Origin: Welwitschia mirabilis
Lineage: Eukaryota > Gnetophyta > Gnetopsida > Welwitschiales
DNA length: 64,000 nt
Assembly: GCA_051453625.1 (NCBI GenBank)
Contig: JBOZIK010000001.1
Location: forward strand, 283,563,821-283,627,820
Direction of reading: 5' to 3'
Shown: positions 1 through 13,724 of the stretch, in pieces
Layout of the letters: each line of letters starts with the position of its first letter
Position numbering within the stretch: the stretch's first letter is position 1
Translations under genes and position numbers: made by a program
The notes under the pieces: generated by a model
What the model saw: the letters and a program-made list of their open reading frames with translations, nothing else
Told to the model about the DNA's origin: nothing
The model's database searches: none

Positions 1-1221
1 CATATTTTATTTTTGTCCATGATTTGTTTGCTTATTTTGAAAAAAGATGTGATTAATTTTTAGTTTTAATTGTTCTTACATGACATTTTCATATAACTGT
101 TGAATCCTTTTGATCTTAACTTTATAAAATTAAATGGAAATGTCATGATATGACAAACAAGAACAATATACAAAAGATGATGAGATGTAATAAACTAAAA
201 AAGTACGAGATATCCTAATCTATAGAGTAATTTATCCTCTTACAAGATTAGAGTTAGAATTTTATATCATGTTAAATATAGATTTACTACATCTAGTCAA
301 GATTGAGATTATTCAATGATAAAGTTTAATCAAGTTAATTCATTTTATTACTATCTAGTTTTCATTTTTTCTATTGAGTATATTCTTTCTCTGAAAGGAT
401 GAGCTAGCATCTAATATTTATGAGATTAAAAGTGGATCCATAAGTTTACAAAACAGATGACATCAATTTTATAAATAATGGTGTTAGTCAGCCTAATAAT
501 TTAATCTTTTAAAAATTTTAATGTTGCATAATTCAGCTTGCATAAAAAATGTTTACATGTCTTTAATTATGATAATTATTTAAGAAAGCCATAAAGTAGA
601 ATATAAGTATTAAATAATATTCATAAAAAATATATTTACACCTTGATATAAAGTAAATTTATAAAGTTTAATGGGTAAAAATGATAAAAACCATGCATTT
701 ATCATATAATCTATTACAAACTTCATGCCTTAAAGGTTTACATGTTTAATAGAAAATATAAATATATCAACATAAAAAATGCATAAAAAATATATATTTG
801 TCTTAAAAGCATAATTCTTTTAATTTATATGGGGCTTAAGTTTTGTATTACATAATGTATCAACATTTAAGAACCAAATAAATATAGGAATCAAAGATTT
901 TCTAAAATAAGATTTTTATTTTACCATAGTCGTGTATGTCTTTTGGCTATTATTTGGCTTATATTAATTTCAATAGTAAGATTTAAAGAACTTTTTTCAT
1001 GTAAAAGTTTTTTTCGCCCTGTGAGAGAAGTGAGCCCCTGGCTAAGTGAGGACCACTGCATTATTAGTGTGGTCTCAGTAGCCTTCCATCTAATCAAAGA
1101 TGTTAATTATGCTTTATTATCTATTTGCTTTTGTTTTAGGTTCTAAAATATAGTCATTATAAGAAAGACACAACTAGATAGATATTTAAAAGATAGCAAA
1201 TGTAATCATATTTTAAAAAAT
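1..1221. other. AT-rich non-coding stretch
   Basis: No gene, RNA or transposon domain is recognisable here. A slightly more GC-rich patch at about 1015-1095 has an open frame in its surroundings, but the product resembles nothing I know and the patch is not repeated in the window. Homology to the second spacer copy (unit B) begins only at about 1222. Confidence 0.5.
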
Positions 1222-1835
1222 CTTTTATAAAACCTTAAATGATGATAATCATATCACTTTCTAGTCTTCTTAATATAAAAATGATTAAGAAATAGCTAGT
1301 AAGAAGATATGCATGACATAAGCTCTAAGTAATGCTTCTATAGACTTACAATTAGAGGAAGAAGTGGAAATGGATTTTAATATCAAATGGCATGGATTTT
1401 AGAATATATATGTAAAAATTATATCTATCAGTGTAACATTAATCTAGCATTATAGCATCAAGATAACAAAATCATTCAAATTCGTATAAAATAGGTCCTA
1501 TAGCATGTTATAAGAATATGAAATTGACTTATTTTAACTAGATAATGCACTCACAACTTCTATTATAAGGAAAAGTATATAGAGATATAAGAAAATAAGG
1601 TAATTAATGGAAGTGGAACTCATGATATACCAAGGAAATATATATGCATGAACCTCACTTGAATTATATAAAGTCAAAGCATACATATATGACATATAAA
1701 GCATGCTAATAGTATAGTTTCATACATAAGAATCTATGTGATCTATTTTAAATTAATATTTTTTAATTACTATTGTGGAAGTGAATAATTTTTTAATACT
1801 AATAAGATATACTATATGAAATGTTAATTAACAGT

Positions 1836-1925
1836 CTTCTTAGAGACATCCTAACTATAAAGCAGTGCTCCTATTTCTTTGTGGTTGTGAGTTTCATCCT
1901 ATAAAAAAGTATTTCAACAAGGGAA
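1836..1925 (+). repeat. Short repeat with a tRNA-like B box (copy 1)
   Basis: A segment of about 90 bp beginning CTTAGAGACATCC and containing GTGGTTGTGAGTTT recurs at 19433-19525 (the unit B counterpart) and, diverged, at 43862-43950. The central part resembles a pol III B box (GGTTCGANNCC type). It could be a remnant of a tRNA-derived SINE. No clear A box or poly-A tail is visible. Confidence 0.3.
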
Positions 1926-4900
1926 AACAATATTAAATAAGAAATAAAAATTAACTATGAAAGTAATTAAGGATATTAAATACTTGATATTTTTCACTTA
2001 GGATGTTATGTACAATCTAGCTAAAGTAGATCCTTTCGAAATCTCATAGTTCTACAACTATTATTTTGATAAGTACTCTTGAATACTATAATTCTAACAT
2101 AAGATACTAAGCCTTTTTGTTACTCACAAAATTATGACTACAAAATTACAAAAAATATAAATTAATATAAAATTAATAAATTAAATATAGTATAGAAACT
2201 ATTAATAATCAAATGAACAAAGGAATAATTAAAATCAGCCATTGAAAATCATAATCAAAGAAACAAAAATGGTTTATAACAAATAAGTTAATCCCTCTAA
2301 AATAATCTCACTAATTTTTCTAACTAATACAGTATATAATTAAAAATACATAATTCTTTATAATTGTAACTTTGTAAAAGTAAATGAAAGATCATTATTA
2401 TCACTAATTATCATTTATATTGGACATCATTAGAATAGTAAATAAGTTAAGCTTAGGATGTTAAGTTTAAAAAGGTAATAATCATCAAGGTATTTAGCAT
2501 GAACTAACCCATAACAATAAATTCTTACAATCTTAAAAGAACCTTTAATTTCCATTTAGGGTTTCTTAGAAAGAGATGGAGTGGATAGTTTTTTATCAAA
2601 ATTTTATCACCTTTATGGAATTGTTTTCCTAAGATGACTTTACCATGATAATGTTTTATTTTCTTATTTATCAAGAATTGATTTCCATAAGTGATTAATT
2701 TTATTTCATCTAATCCCTTAATCTAATGAATCATTTTTTTTAATGCTTTAAATGAAATCAAGAGCCAATTCCTAGTTTACATCAAAATCTTTATGCTTCA
2801 TGTGATACTAATTTAAAAGGAAACATATCAATAAAATTTTTTTCCTAAGTAATAAGATAAATTAATAGAGAATCTATAACTTTAGTAACAAATATTTTTT
2901 ATTAGTGGTTACTATTTTTTTGGAATATGTATGCAATCTTATAGTTGATAACTTTGTCTTATTCATTTAATTTTGATGGTAACCTATTATAACTTTACTA
3001 TAAATATAACATTCAAATATTTTATTTCTAAAAATGTTATTCTAAAATTAATTTTTTAATTGGCCAAAATAAGAAATAATGTACTCTTTAAAAAAGGTTA
3101 CCATATTTTTTTCATTGTTATCTCAACAACATGAGAATGTATTAGAACCTGTTATAAGTCATCTCAATAACACAGAGTCTCTGTAGGTAATTACAATGAT
3201 TATAACTTTTAGAATTAATCTACATTAGTAGTGGAGTTTTATTATATAACATCAAAACATCTATAACTCTTCATGATTACCTTAGCACATCCTTACTTTA
3301 GATAGTTATTATGGACACAAGGATAATCATTAAAATATGCTTTAAAAAAATGTTAAAATAGTCATAGTCTCACTATTTTCATGTGTTTTCTATCAAATAT
3401 CTCAATATATAATACAATACCTTGATGTATATCATACTATATTTTTGATAAAAAGACAAATACTATTATTTGTAAGATAAAGTTAAGAGTAAATATGAAA
3501 ATGAAGGAAGTATTATAGAAGAAAACTAAGAGGTTTTATTTAGGTACCATCATCACATAATAGTGAGAGTGTTAATAATCATCTCATCAAGATATAAATA
3601 TAAATACACATGGGATTAAGATTTTTTCATTAGTTTTTTACTCTTATTAGAGTAATTATAACCTAACTAAATAAAGTTCATTTATTGTATCCTTTTTATA
3701 ATATAAGAAAAATCCAATTCATGAATGCAAGCTAGCAAGGGATTAAACCATCTTCAAGTTATATTATGTTCTTATTTTCTTTAATTTCATTTTTCTATTA
3801 GTTTTTTTTTTCTTTCTCTTATTTTCCAAATGAAATCATATTCATAATCTTTTATGATTATGTTTTATATTAATACTTTCTTATATGATATTTTAAAATA
3901 GTTTTCAAAATATTATAGACTATCCTCTTGCTTACAGATCATGTTTAAGATTACTAGAGTAATATTAAATCAATAATCAAATTAATCGTAATACTTTGAT
4001 ATTATGTAATTCTTTATATCATCTAATTCATGTAACTATATTTTAATATTAACTTTATAATAATGTTATTTTATTTATTGGATAAATGAAGCCATTTCTT
4101 AAATATCACAAGTGTGATTTTTCTCATCTTATTTAAAATTTTTGGGGAAGCACTAAATAATGGGAGAAAAGTGATTTCAAATTACCATAAACATCATTTA
4201 TTACATTATTAATAACATATATTTTTAAAGGTTTTATTCTTTATCACATGTGTCTCTATTTAAATACAATTATGATATATAAATATGATATAAAATCTAG
4301 ATAGTTTATTATCTAATTTGTAGACCTCTATTAAATAGTCATATTAGAGCATAGTATTTTCTTTTAAAAGTCTAGAATAAAATTTGAATATTTAACACTT
4401 TATCATACTATGTATCATTATTATAAAATTCTTAGAAGAAGTTATATGTACATAATTTTTTCTAATGCCATTCTCTTACAATAAAACATGCATTTATGTA
4501 ACCTCATTATAATATCTATTTTTTATTTATAAGAAAATTAAACTTAATCTATGTTTATGTTAAGTTATGAAATACCATTTTTAATACATTATCACCAATA
4601 AATATCCAATAGTATTTTCCTCCTTTTTAAACTAATACTAATCCCTTTAGTATAGATTTAATCAATCATCGTCAATAAGAGATACATACTTTACATGTAC
4701 TTAAAAGTTCTTTTTTCTTTCATGATTTTAAAAAATTTATCAATTTTTTTCCTTCTTAGTTTAATTATAAATATACATTTTATTACATAAAAATAAAATC
4801 CAACTAAAATTATTTATTATTATAATTAAAGTTCACAATGACATAATTACTAACATTTTTTTTATATCTACTTAATTTGGAGAATGATGCCTAGATAATT

Positions 4901-6242
4901 ATAAAATTTCACTTCTTAATATTTACTTTATACTCTTAATATAAATTTTTTAATGTGAAATTTTAGGTCATGGAAGAACTAATAATCATATTTACTAATT
5001 CTTTAATACTATCTTGTATTTGGGATAAGTTGAAATTATGGAAGGATATTTTTATTAAAATGAAATTTCATAATAAAGTCAAGCATTAATCTTTATTTTA
5101 TTTTATTTTAAGGTCATTTCACTTTTTATATAATTTTAATCATTTTCCATTATTCACTAGTAACGTAATTTCCTTACTTATTATGGTTAACTTAATATAA
5201 GTAATGGCCATAACTCCTCAAAGTATCAAATACTAAGTAATAACCAAATTAATTAAGTTTTAATGAATTACTAGTTATCATAATAATATGTGCATGAGTG
5301 ATAATTTTACTAATAATTTTTTATTAATATTAGTATTATAATACACATTTATTAAGTTTTAATAACTTTGTTAGATAAATTTATTTTTTTTTTCCTAAAA
5401 TTACATCATGAAATACCATTTTGTAATAATATGAAGTATTGGAATGTTACTACAAAACCTCATGAAACATAATGATTGGGGATTTCTTGTGGTGCTTCAT
5501 AAGAAAATATTATATTAAAAAGACACTAGTAAAACTACTAAGAGTAAAGTGGCCACTTAAGAAAAATGATATTTGAAAAAAAAAAGAAAAGAAATTCCTT
5601 AGAGACATCCTTAATAATATAGAAATGTGCTCATGATTTTTTAGTTGTTAGTGTAGAAAAAGAGATAAGAACAATGGAACATAAAAGAAACATTAAGGTA
5701 GATAATCATGCTATGCCACTGTGAAATAAAAAATGAAATTTTTTAATAAAAATTAATTTTTCCAAAAGAAAAGAGGCTAAAAGACTAGAAATCGTAATAT
5801 GATGATGGCATGCCTCTTTGATATATGTGATGTAAATTACTAAAATTACCTCTAGACATAGATGATTTTAGATCATTTACCCAGTGGGCTATAGTTAAAC
5901 CTGGGATTATGTAAATTGTGAATATAATACATTGTTATCATTGGCTAATAAAATGACCAAATGGTTAGTAATAAATATAATTTTATAAGTATATTAAATA
6001 ATTTTATTTTTGAATGGTAAATTTTAGTTATAAGGAGTCTGTACCATCCGAATGAGTCCCTATGAGTTATTGTGAGCATCATGAAGAGAAGATTGAGATT
6101 GAGATTAGGTTCATCTAACATGAGTATGTAAAGAGAAAAAAGTATTAGAGCCATAGTTTAAGTAAGCTTTAAGCATATTATTGAAGTTTTTAGGTCATAT
6201 GAAGAAAATCCCTTCACACATCAAACCCCTATTGGTTGTTTG

Positions 6243-6482
6243 TTAAAATGTGTATATTACCCCTAATATAATTGGGCTTATGCAAAAAATAATCCTAGGC
6301 CTCTTATTTCTGACCATCATTATACGCCAGGCCAAAATTTTGATTATTTCATGTGGCATGATTGTCATATAGAGGGTTGTAACCACCTCTTCCTCTAAGG
6401 CCTTGTCTTCCTTAATTTTTGGGAGGATGAAGGGCTTAGTAAGATGAGAAGAAGTAGGATTCTTGTAAATAAAACAATGCAT
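6243..6482 (-). pseudogene. Unidentified conserved reading-frame remnant (unit A copy)
   Basis: An open stretch of 79 codons on the minus strand stands out because its paralogue at 23969-24307 stays open in the same frame for 112 codons. The two share the core KEDKALEEEVV, a following TPHEI/MPHEI segment and a terminal CISP..LGV.Y. Such agreement in a stop-dense background suggests ancestral coding sequence, an exon or a transposon ORF. I do not recognise the family. It has no convincing start, and the surrounding frames are broken. Confidence 0.35.
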
Positions 6483-7109
6483 GTCCCTCTATAAGAATAA
6501 TTTATTCAAATAACATATAAAATATAAGATCACCTTCTGAATCTCAAAATCCAACTATAACATGATTTTAAAGAGAAGAATATTAACCTACATAAAAGTA
6601 GAAGGAAAGTTACTATTGATTTTGAAAATATTGTCGTTTATCTTCTATTAAAAAACATCCTAAAGCTTAATAACGGAAATCCTTACTTTAGGCTTTTCAA
6701 TTACATGCTTTGAGCATGTATAAAAGAAGTAAGAGGGGGCATCTTTGGGTATCATAACTATGATCATCTAGATTCTTGTCTCCTTTAATATGTTACACTC
6801 CTAGAAAAGATGTTTCTACAATTTTCCTTTCTTGCACCATAAGGAGAATGATAAAATAAGTTCAATGTTTTAGAGTTCATTCCCTAATATTAGAATATTA
6901 TGTATTATAGATAGGAAAAAAAAGAAGTGAATTTTCAAGATCCATTATTTAGACTAAAAAACCTTGAAAAGTGCTACCATTTCTATTAAGGGTTCCAGGT
7001 ATTTTATATCTTATTAAGTATGGCTGTCATACAAAATAATCCACTAGAGAATTTAAAATGATTTTCATTTTTGTGTTGTGAAGAAAAGAATTATCTAAAT
7101 AGTCCTTAT

Positions 7110-7201
7110 AAACTACTCTCTCCTAAATCATATCTAATGGAGAGCCTTAAAATGTGAAATATCGTATCCCTAAGGAAGTTAAGAAAGTAAGGGAAATCAG
7201 C
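7110..7201 (-). pseudogene. Unidentified reading-frame remnant, frameshifted (unit A copy)
   Basis: On the minus strand this reads ADFPYFLNFLRDTIFHILRL and then loses frame through a single-base difference from the unit B counterpart (24808-24954), which stays open for 48 codons. It probably belonged to the same lost gene or element as the remnant about 650 bp away on the same strand. The family is not recognised. Confidence 0.3.
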
Positions 7202-10200
7202 CAAGGTGGATTTAGTTTTAAAATTTTTATTAAGTTAATATCAATTAGATAAAATATTAGCTCCCAATTACATGGCTAAGATTCTAAATTAGGATAAGTA
7301 TAGGTTTCAGAATTTAAAAGTAGAATTCATAATACTTAACTAACAAAGAGAGACAGATCAAATTATTGATAAGGAGAAAACTCATGATGCTTAGTTGAAT
7401 AGATAAGAAACAAGAATTTGTTTATCCATCTGATGAAGTCTAATGCTTCTTAAAATTTTAGTTTTTATCTTCTTTAAAGCAGGAAATAATTAATTTAGTA
7501 ACAATCTTAGTGTATTACTTAAAGATATTCAAAATTTCATGCCCTTATTATCTTTATTATCTTTTAGACATTTTAGTTCACCTTATAAAAACCTCTACTT
7601 CTATATTACATGGTCCATATGAAGTTACGTAGTATCCTATTTACATTTTCATAACTAGCTTTAGAGGGGGTAAGGAAGAAGGAATAGCAAACATTAATTG
7701 AGCTAATAATATACTTAATAATTACTAATATTATAAGGAATAATAGAATTTATTTAATCTAATTCCTAATTTTTTACTTAATATTATTAGTCACTTCTTT
7801 TGAATGTTGCTAGGCATTGGCATAAATAGCTAGAGTTTTTTCTAGATTTTGAATGGTTGATAAGGCTCCATCCATTTTTAAGAGTATTTCAAAATGACTA
7901 GGACAAGATCTCTAGAGGTTATTCAGTATGACTCTCTTCTTAAGCTAAGATAAGCTTTGGACTAGCTCATTAAATTTACTCTTAAGTTTTCCTCATACTT
8001 AATAATATAGTAATATACTAATTTTAATATATTTAATAAGGTAATGGTTATGTCCTATAGAATCTCTAATTAAAATAATATCTTTAATAGATGTTGTAGA
8101 GATTACCTACTAGTTTATTTTGGATAATATGAAAAAGGCTTATATATTATAACCTTTTACATTATTAGATCCATTAAGCCCTTCTTGTCCTTATATTTAA
8201 CTATAATTATTTTACCTTTTTTTTAATTAGTTAGAAAATGTGATGTATTGTTTACACTTTCCATATGAAGTACTTAAGAATTTCTATCTCATCTAATCAA
8301 ATCAACAAAGATAAATGGAATGATATCATTAGAAAAGAAAACTTTAAGCTTATTAGATGAAAACAAAATTTTATTGGTTAAGAAGGAAGATTGAATTTTA
8401 TAAGAAGTTATCCACAACCTATTATACTTTATTTAAAGTCTTACTATAATTCACCAAATGTTATTATTAATTTACTTGAGAAAATTAGAAAGAAGTTTTT
8501 ATGAAATAAGAATATGATGCTATAAGAAAATATTTGTAGAAACTTCAAAGAGTGTAGTTGGAAACTTAAAGATTACTTGGATTTAATATTGATCATCCAA
8601 GAAAATTTATATGGTAGTAAAATGCATCTTAGTAAATCATGAATTTAAATTATAAAAGTCAAATATCTTATGGAATTTCCATGCTAGAAACATTACTACA
8701 AATGATTCATGCATCTATAATTTTGAGGGAGTTGGAAAAAAACAAAAAGAAAAAAAAGAAAAAAGAATGTTAATTAAAAAAATTTAGCAATTAAAACAAA
8801 TATCTATATGTATACGGTTATACCACTATCATCCCTTATAGCATCCCTTTTGTGGTCAAATCTTAGGTTGATCCTTTTCTTCCTTATAGGCTTAAGCTCT
8901 TCATTTATAATATATTCTTGAAAAAACACCTCACCATGTTTAATGTTAATTATAAATAAGTCATTTCCCCACTTTATGATACTTTTTACACAATAATCAT
9001 ATTTTTGTAATGTGTCTATCTATAGCTAATATGTAATAGCACCTCATCATCCCTTTAACAGGATTTTATCATTTTAGAGATTTCATTAAGAATTTTAGCC
9101 ATTTTTGTAATAAACATAATAGTGATTGTTGATCACACATTCCTCTCATTTAAAATTTAGATTACTTAAAACAAGTGCATCTTTTAATATCAACAAAATC
9201 GATTTTCAATAGTTTCAATTTTTACACTTAGTATGGAAAGACTTATAGTGCTAGCGGGGAAAGGATGATCTATTAGGTTACTTTTTAGTGCCTTCATGAA
9301 CCTCAGTAATTCTTGACATGAATCATCATGATTCTAACATAAATTTATCTTATGTAATCTTTGTTTAATTACTATTTTAATCTAATAGGCCAGTATTATT
9401 AAATTTTCATGACTCTTTCTTTTGATATTTCATTGATTCAAATGTTAGAAGGGCCCACCCATAAATGTAATGATTTACAAACTTAAAGAAAAGTTTTACT
9501 TTTTGGTTGTCCTTCAAGTTAACAAACACAATGTATTCATATTTAATATCTAAACATTCTTAATGCTTATTTTATATATTTTCTAATATAGCATATAAGT
9601 TAAGTATCATATTCCATCATTGGTAAAACTCTCATTACTAAAATTACTTTTTCATTTATTATGCAAATATTTCCTTATGCATTTCTAAAAATTTTAAGAA
9701 AGGATAGTTTCAATAATTTAAATACACTAGAAATATAATTTTCTAAAAATATTTATCATTCCATAGCTAATAGAAATTGAAAAAATTTAAAGGCTAAAGA
9801 AATTAAAGAAATTAAAATTTTAGAAATTTGGAATATAATTTAGCATGTAAATTTCACTATGATTAGTAACCAAAATAAATAAATTATCATTATTCATCAT
9901 ACTTTTAATAGACATACAGCCCTTATTAAGTTTCTTAATTTTATGTTAATTAGCATAGACTATTTTAATTCTCTTTCCAAACTAATTGGAGATAGGCTTA
10001 TATAGAGTTTTAAATGAAAAGCCTTATCTACTAATTATTCATTGTTATTATTATTATTATTCATTCCTTATTTCAAATTATTAAACAACTTAAAAATTAT
10101 ACATAACAACTATCATAACTAATACATAAACAATTAGATCCAGTAACTTGCACAAGTATTCTTAAAAACAAAAATAACCTCTATTAAAACATAACTTCTT

Positions 10201-12044
10201 AATATGGGGTTTTTCATGTTTTGCTTCATTACATTTATTAGAAGTCAATGTATACTATGAGTTATAGTTTTATCCAATCAATTTGATCCTATGTTTACAT
10301 GTTTGAATATGCATTTAATTGTATCGAAAGGAGTTCTTTTATTTTTCCCCAATTTATAACACCATTTTGAAATAGTAAATATGGAATTATGTATTTTCTA
10401 TTAAATTATTTTTTTATCAAATTTTTTATACATACTTGGAAACATATTCTCTCCCATTATTTGCCCTTATTGCCATAATCTTTTTTTTTTTGTTGGTTTT
10501 ATATTAATTCTCAAAATTCCATTTTTTTAAGCAGTTGAGATACTTAAATTTTATGTTACATTTGAGAAACCCATGCCATCCTAGTTTCTTTTCAAATATT
10601 AAAGTGTATGATGTTTATTTCCTTTTCTTGAAGTCATATCTTTAACATACTAGTCGAAAATTGAAATGTATTAGGTTTAAAAGTTATGATGCCTTAGATT
10701 TGGTCTTTTTTGTAATTAGATATTTGATATGTTCTAAAATTCAATAGACTATATCTATGTGATAAATGTAAAAATTTTAAGTAATAATTAATATGATTAA
10801 ATTCTAAATGATTGTTCTTCATTACATGTCATTCAAAGACATAACATTAGTTTTTCTAAACGTGTAAGGGTCATACTTTCACTTACAAGAGCAACCATCA
10901 TGATTACCTAAATGAATAATTTAATTATGCTTATGACATCATAATGTGCTAAGAAAACAACCAATGGTTTAAATCCACAATCTTCTAATATAGGATAAGT
11001 ATCCTACTAGCTAAGATTCCCATTCCATTTTCTTGATTTCAATATAATTTTAACATTAACATTGTTAATAATAACTTTTACCTTTATTATGGATATTTTG
11101 GGATTAAATTTATGCATGTAATAAATCATTATGCTTATAAAATTCATTAGAAACATATTACATGGTACTTGTGTGACTCAATATGTTTTAGCATCTTGGT
11201 TATGAATCATCAATGAGACATGGATGGTTGATGTCTAGCTTTTGGGTTAGCTAGCAAGCATTGCCTTTAGGTTCTCATCTAGCTATGAAGCTGATAACAT
11301 TAATGTGAGTAGTATAAATTCCAATTAATTAATTTCTTTCCTTTATAAAACCATTAAAAAAAGCTCATAATAGTGGTATAAGACCATATAGTCCATTCAA
11401 GTTAGCTTTTAATAGACAAATAACAAACCTCTTTAAAACTTCCCCTTTCTTTAAATATTAATATGATAGTGTTTTAGTTATTAGCACAATCAAGTATTCA
11501 CATAATTAATTGATGCTACTATGATGGTAGTCAAATCGGTTGGATACTCGACTTTCATTGAAGACCTTTAATGTATTAAAACTCTAGATAAGCTAACTAA
11601 TATATCATAAGTTTCTATGCATAACTAAATTATTCATCTAGATAATGTGCTTCACTTATTTATATTAATTCTTTTTAATTTAAAAAAGGGTCCATACCTC
11701 CCTCTGGGATATCAATAAGCTGAGATATTAATAAGTAGTGCTATGTTTTTCCATTTGTCTAAGACCCCATAAAAATGTATTTAAAGGAAGCTAAATTTAT
11801 GGCAACGTAATGAGATCATGGGTATAGAGTTGTTGTGAATGGTTGTACTTTTGAATCCTAGTGACATAAAAGAAATGTCCAATGTTTTTTTCTCCTAGTC
11901 ACTCTAAGTTTTTTGAATTTGTAGGGTAATGTGTTAGCTAAGTCTAGTCTTGTAGCTATGATTTCACCTCCTTCTAAGACATTTGCCTCTATAAAACAAT
12001 TCCCATTTTAGCATCTTCTAAAGCAAAAAAAAGTAGTAATTTGC

Positions 12045-12053
12045 TATTTAAAT
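12045..12053 (+). promoter_or_regulatory. TATA-like box of GTD-binding copy A
   Basis: TATTTAAAT lies exactly 56 bp upstream of the exon 1 ATG. The same motif at the same 56-bp distance occurs in copies B and C. The constant spacing and the conserved GCTATTTAAATG context fit an ancestral core promoter with a short leader. It could also be 5' UTR. Confidence 0.35.
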
Positions 12054-12100
12054 GTAGAAAGGGTGGAGGAAATACACATAGAAATCATTTTTAAAGAAGA

Positions 12101-12450
12101 ATGCTCAGTGGTTTTCATGCAATGAACACTAAGAAATTATCTCTAAAGATGAATGTGAGTGGTTCTTCATCATTTTCATGTAATGGTATCCTTTCCAAGG
12201 CACAGAAATGCAGCACAAACAATAGTTTAAAAATTGTAGATCATTTCTTTAGTGGGATATGGAGTGAAACAGTCATTGATGTACTATTGGATGACCTTGC
12301 CACATAGCACATTACTCTAAAAGATGCCCATGCAGAGCTAGATGTCAAGAGAGAAGCCTTTGTTATTGGCATCCAAAATTCCTTGAGCATGATTTCACAA
12401 CTGCAACAAGAGAAATCCTCTCTTTCCCTAGAGCATACTGCTTATTATAG
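12101..12450 (+). pseudogene. GTD-binding (zein-binding) domain protein pseudogene, copy A exon 1
   Basis: Exon 1 of a plant GTD-binding (zein-binding, DUF593) coiled-coil protein, the family of myosin XI receptors (MyoB) that link organelles to myosin. The start of the GTD-binding heptads is readable after codon 55: SETVIDVLLDDLA, then AHAELDVKREA, then ISQLQQEKSSLSLEHTAYY, matching the family pattern of a 'L..Q...L..L..ELDEER.A...A..EAL.MI..LQ.EKA' block. Codon 69 is TAG (12305-12307), where copy C has CAG. The exon ends at TATAG|GTATCC, a plausible phase-2 donor. Intron 1 was then split by the copia element. Exons 2 and 3 lie at 33256-33708 and 34268-34431. The stop and later-exon stops make it non-functional. 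Confidence 0.7.
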
Positions 12451-12550
12451 GTATCCAGAGCCCTATTTTACTAAAAACATTTATTGTTTTAGCATGGCAC
12501 TTCCCGGTGTTTCTTCAACATGGGTTCCGTTTCAGTTTACCTATAATTTT

Positions 12551-12814
12551 TGTTAATAGAGATACAAGAAAGAAGACAAATATAAAAGGCAGAGGAGAAT
12601 AGAACTTTTATTACTTTTTTACACAGAAATGTACAAAGCATAACTCTTTAAATAGAGCTATTACTCAACTGTAAAATATATAAAAGTAGGAATAGAATAG
12701 TAACAAAATTGATTTAATCTTGATACCAATCCAAACTGACTAACATCAAATCTGAAACAACCAAAAACAAACTTGACTTAGTCTACTATGACTTGGTCTA
12801 GTGATCTCATAATA
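12551..12814 (-). repeat. Copia #1 3' LTR
   Basis: This 264-bp terminal repeat starts TGTTAATAGAG on the plus strand and ends CTCATAATA. It matches the 263-bp LTR at 32705-32967, with many scattered differences pointing to an old insertion. The inner flank carries a purine-rich tract (AAGGAGGCAC on the minus strand), the expected plus-strand primer site. Confidence 0.85.
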
Positions 12815-12899
12815 GTGCCTCCTTAAATTAAACATAATACATATTTTAGTTTAACACAACTGTAGCCAATGAGAAAACTTCCAACTACTTTATCAAATT

Positions 12900-13097
12900 C
12901 TAAAACACTAAAATTTTGAGAGACTTAGTGAATACATCGACAAGTTGGTCCTTACTCCTACAGTACCTTAATTCAACTGTTCCATTGTTGTTGAGATCTC
13001 TTAAAAAATAGAATTTAACATCAATGTGCTTACATCTCCCATGTAGGACTGTGTTTTTAGAGAGTTTAATTGCAGAGTTGTTATTACGAAATATCAT
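12900..13097 (-). pseudogene. Copia #1 RNase H end
   Basis: An open stretch of 65 codons carries the copia RNase H hallmark NNNSAIKLSKN followed by HGRCKHIDVKFYFLRDL and a terminal SKDQLVDVFTKSL. It is the C-terminus of the Pol polyprotein, one frame away from the reverse transcriptase directly upstream (13119-13724), so at least one frameshift separates them. The stop lies just before the polypurine tract and 3' LTR, as expected. Confidence 0.85.
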
Positions 13098-13118
13098 TGT
13101 GGCTGCTATTTGTTTGAA

Positions 13119-13724
13119 CTATAGTTCCTCAACAATTCTTCTTAGCCATATGCCTTGACATACATAACCTAAAGTACTCTTTCTATTATCTTGGTCTCCT
13201 ACATGATTACTATTAGTAAAGCCAACCAGATCTAACTTCTCACCCTTCTTATAAAATATCCCAAAGTCTCTTATACCTTGCAAGTAGGGCAAAATTCTTT
13301 TTGCTACTAATAAGTGCATCTCAGAAGGATTCTCCATATATTTGCTGATTAGACTCATAGAATACATGATGTATGGCCTTGTTGTAGTAATATACATCAA
13401 AATCCCAATAATTTGCTTGAAGTATATGATGTTGATTTTCTTCCCTTCTAAGTCTTTGTGTAGCTTCAATTTAAACTCAACAAGAGTGCTAGAAGGATTG
13501 CAATCATTTATGTGAAATCTATCCAGAATTTCTGCAATATACTTCTTTTGACAAATAAAAATTCCTTCACTTCCTTGCATCACTTCTATGCCAAGAAGGT
13601 AAGGCATCATACCAAGATTAGTTATTTCAAATTTAGTCATCATAAACTTCTTAAAGTCTTCAAACATAGTATTGCAGTTCCCAATAAATATAAGATCATC
13701 AACATATAAGTAAACAATCATCAT
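13119..13724 (-). pseudogene. Copia #1 reverse transcriptase, C-terminal part
   Basis: This is 201 open codons of copia reverse transcriptase, the longest open frame in the window. It begins MMIVYLYVDDLIFIG, which carries the YVDD catalytic motif, followed by KFEITNLGMMPYLLGIEV and a connection region with RPYIMYSMSLISKYM. It normally copies element RNA into DNA as part of one polyprotein. The upstream part (about 13730-14250, minus) contains readable pieces but is broken by stops, and the downstream RNase H is out of frame. It is a remnant and not an active enzyme. Confidence 0.9.

Larger units (their letters stand above)
1222..12550 (+). repeat. Unit A: ~11 kb duplicated spacer leading into GTD-binding exon 1
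   Basis: Nearly the whole stretch aligns collinearly with 18812-29690 (unit B), and its last ~3.4 kb (from about 9117) also aligns with 58612-62733 (unit C). Similarity is high but carries many substitutions and small indels, so the duplication is not very recent. The stretch is stop-dense on both strands. Exceptions are short minus-strand reading-frame remnants at 6243-6482 and near 7110-7201, which are also present in unit B. No transposase or reverse transcriptase is recognisable. It may be an old decayed element plus upstream DNA of the GTD-binding gene. Confidence 0.8.

Noticed and set aside
943-1146. 67-codon open frame as a gene
   Set aside because: No recognisable domain, no copy elsewhere in the window and no supporting promoter or splice signals.
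1222-12044. Unit A spacer as a Ty3/gypsy retrotransposon
   Set aside because: I looked for reverse transcriptase, integrase and chromodomain motifs on both strands and found none convincing.
12856-13709. Plus-strand open frames opposite the copia reverse transcriptase
   Set aside because: They are antisense shadows of the minus-strand Pol remnants.
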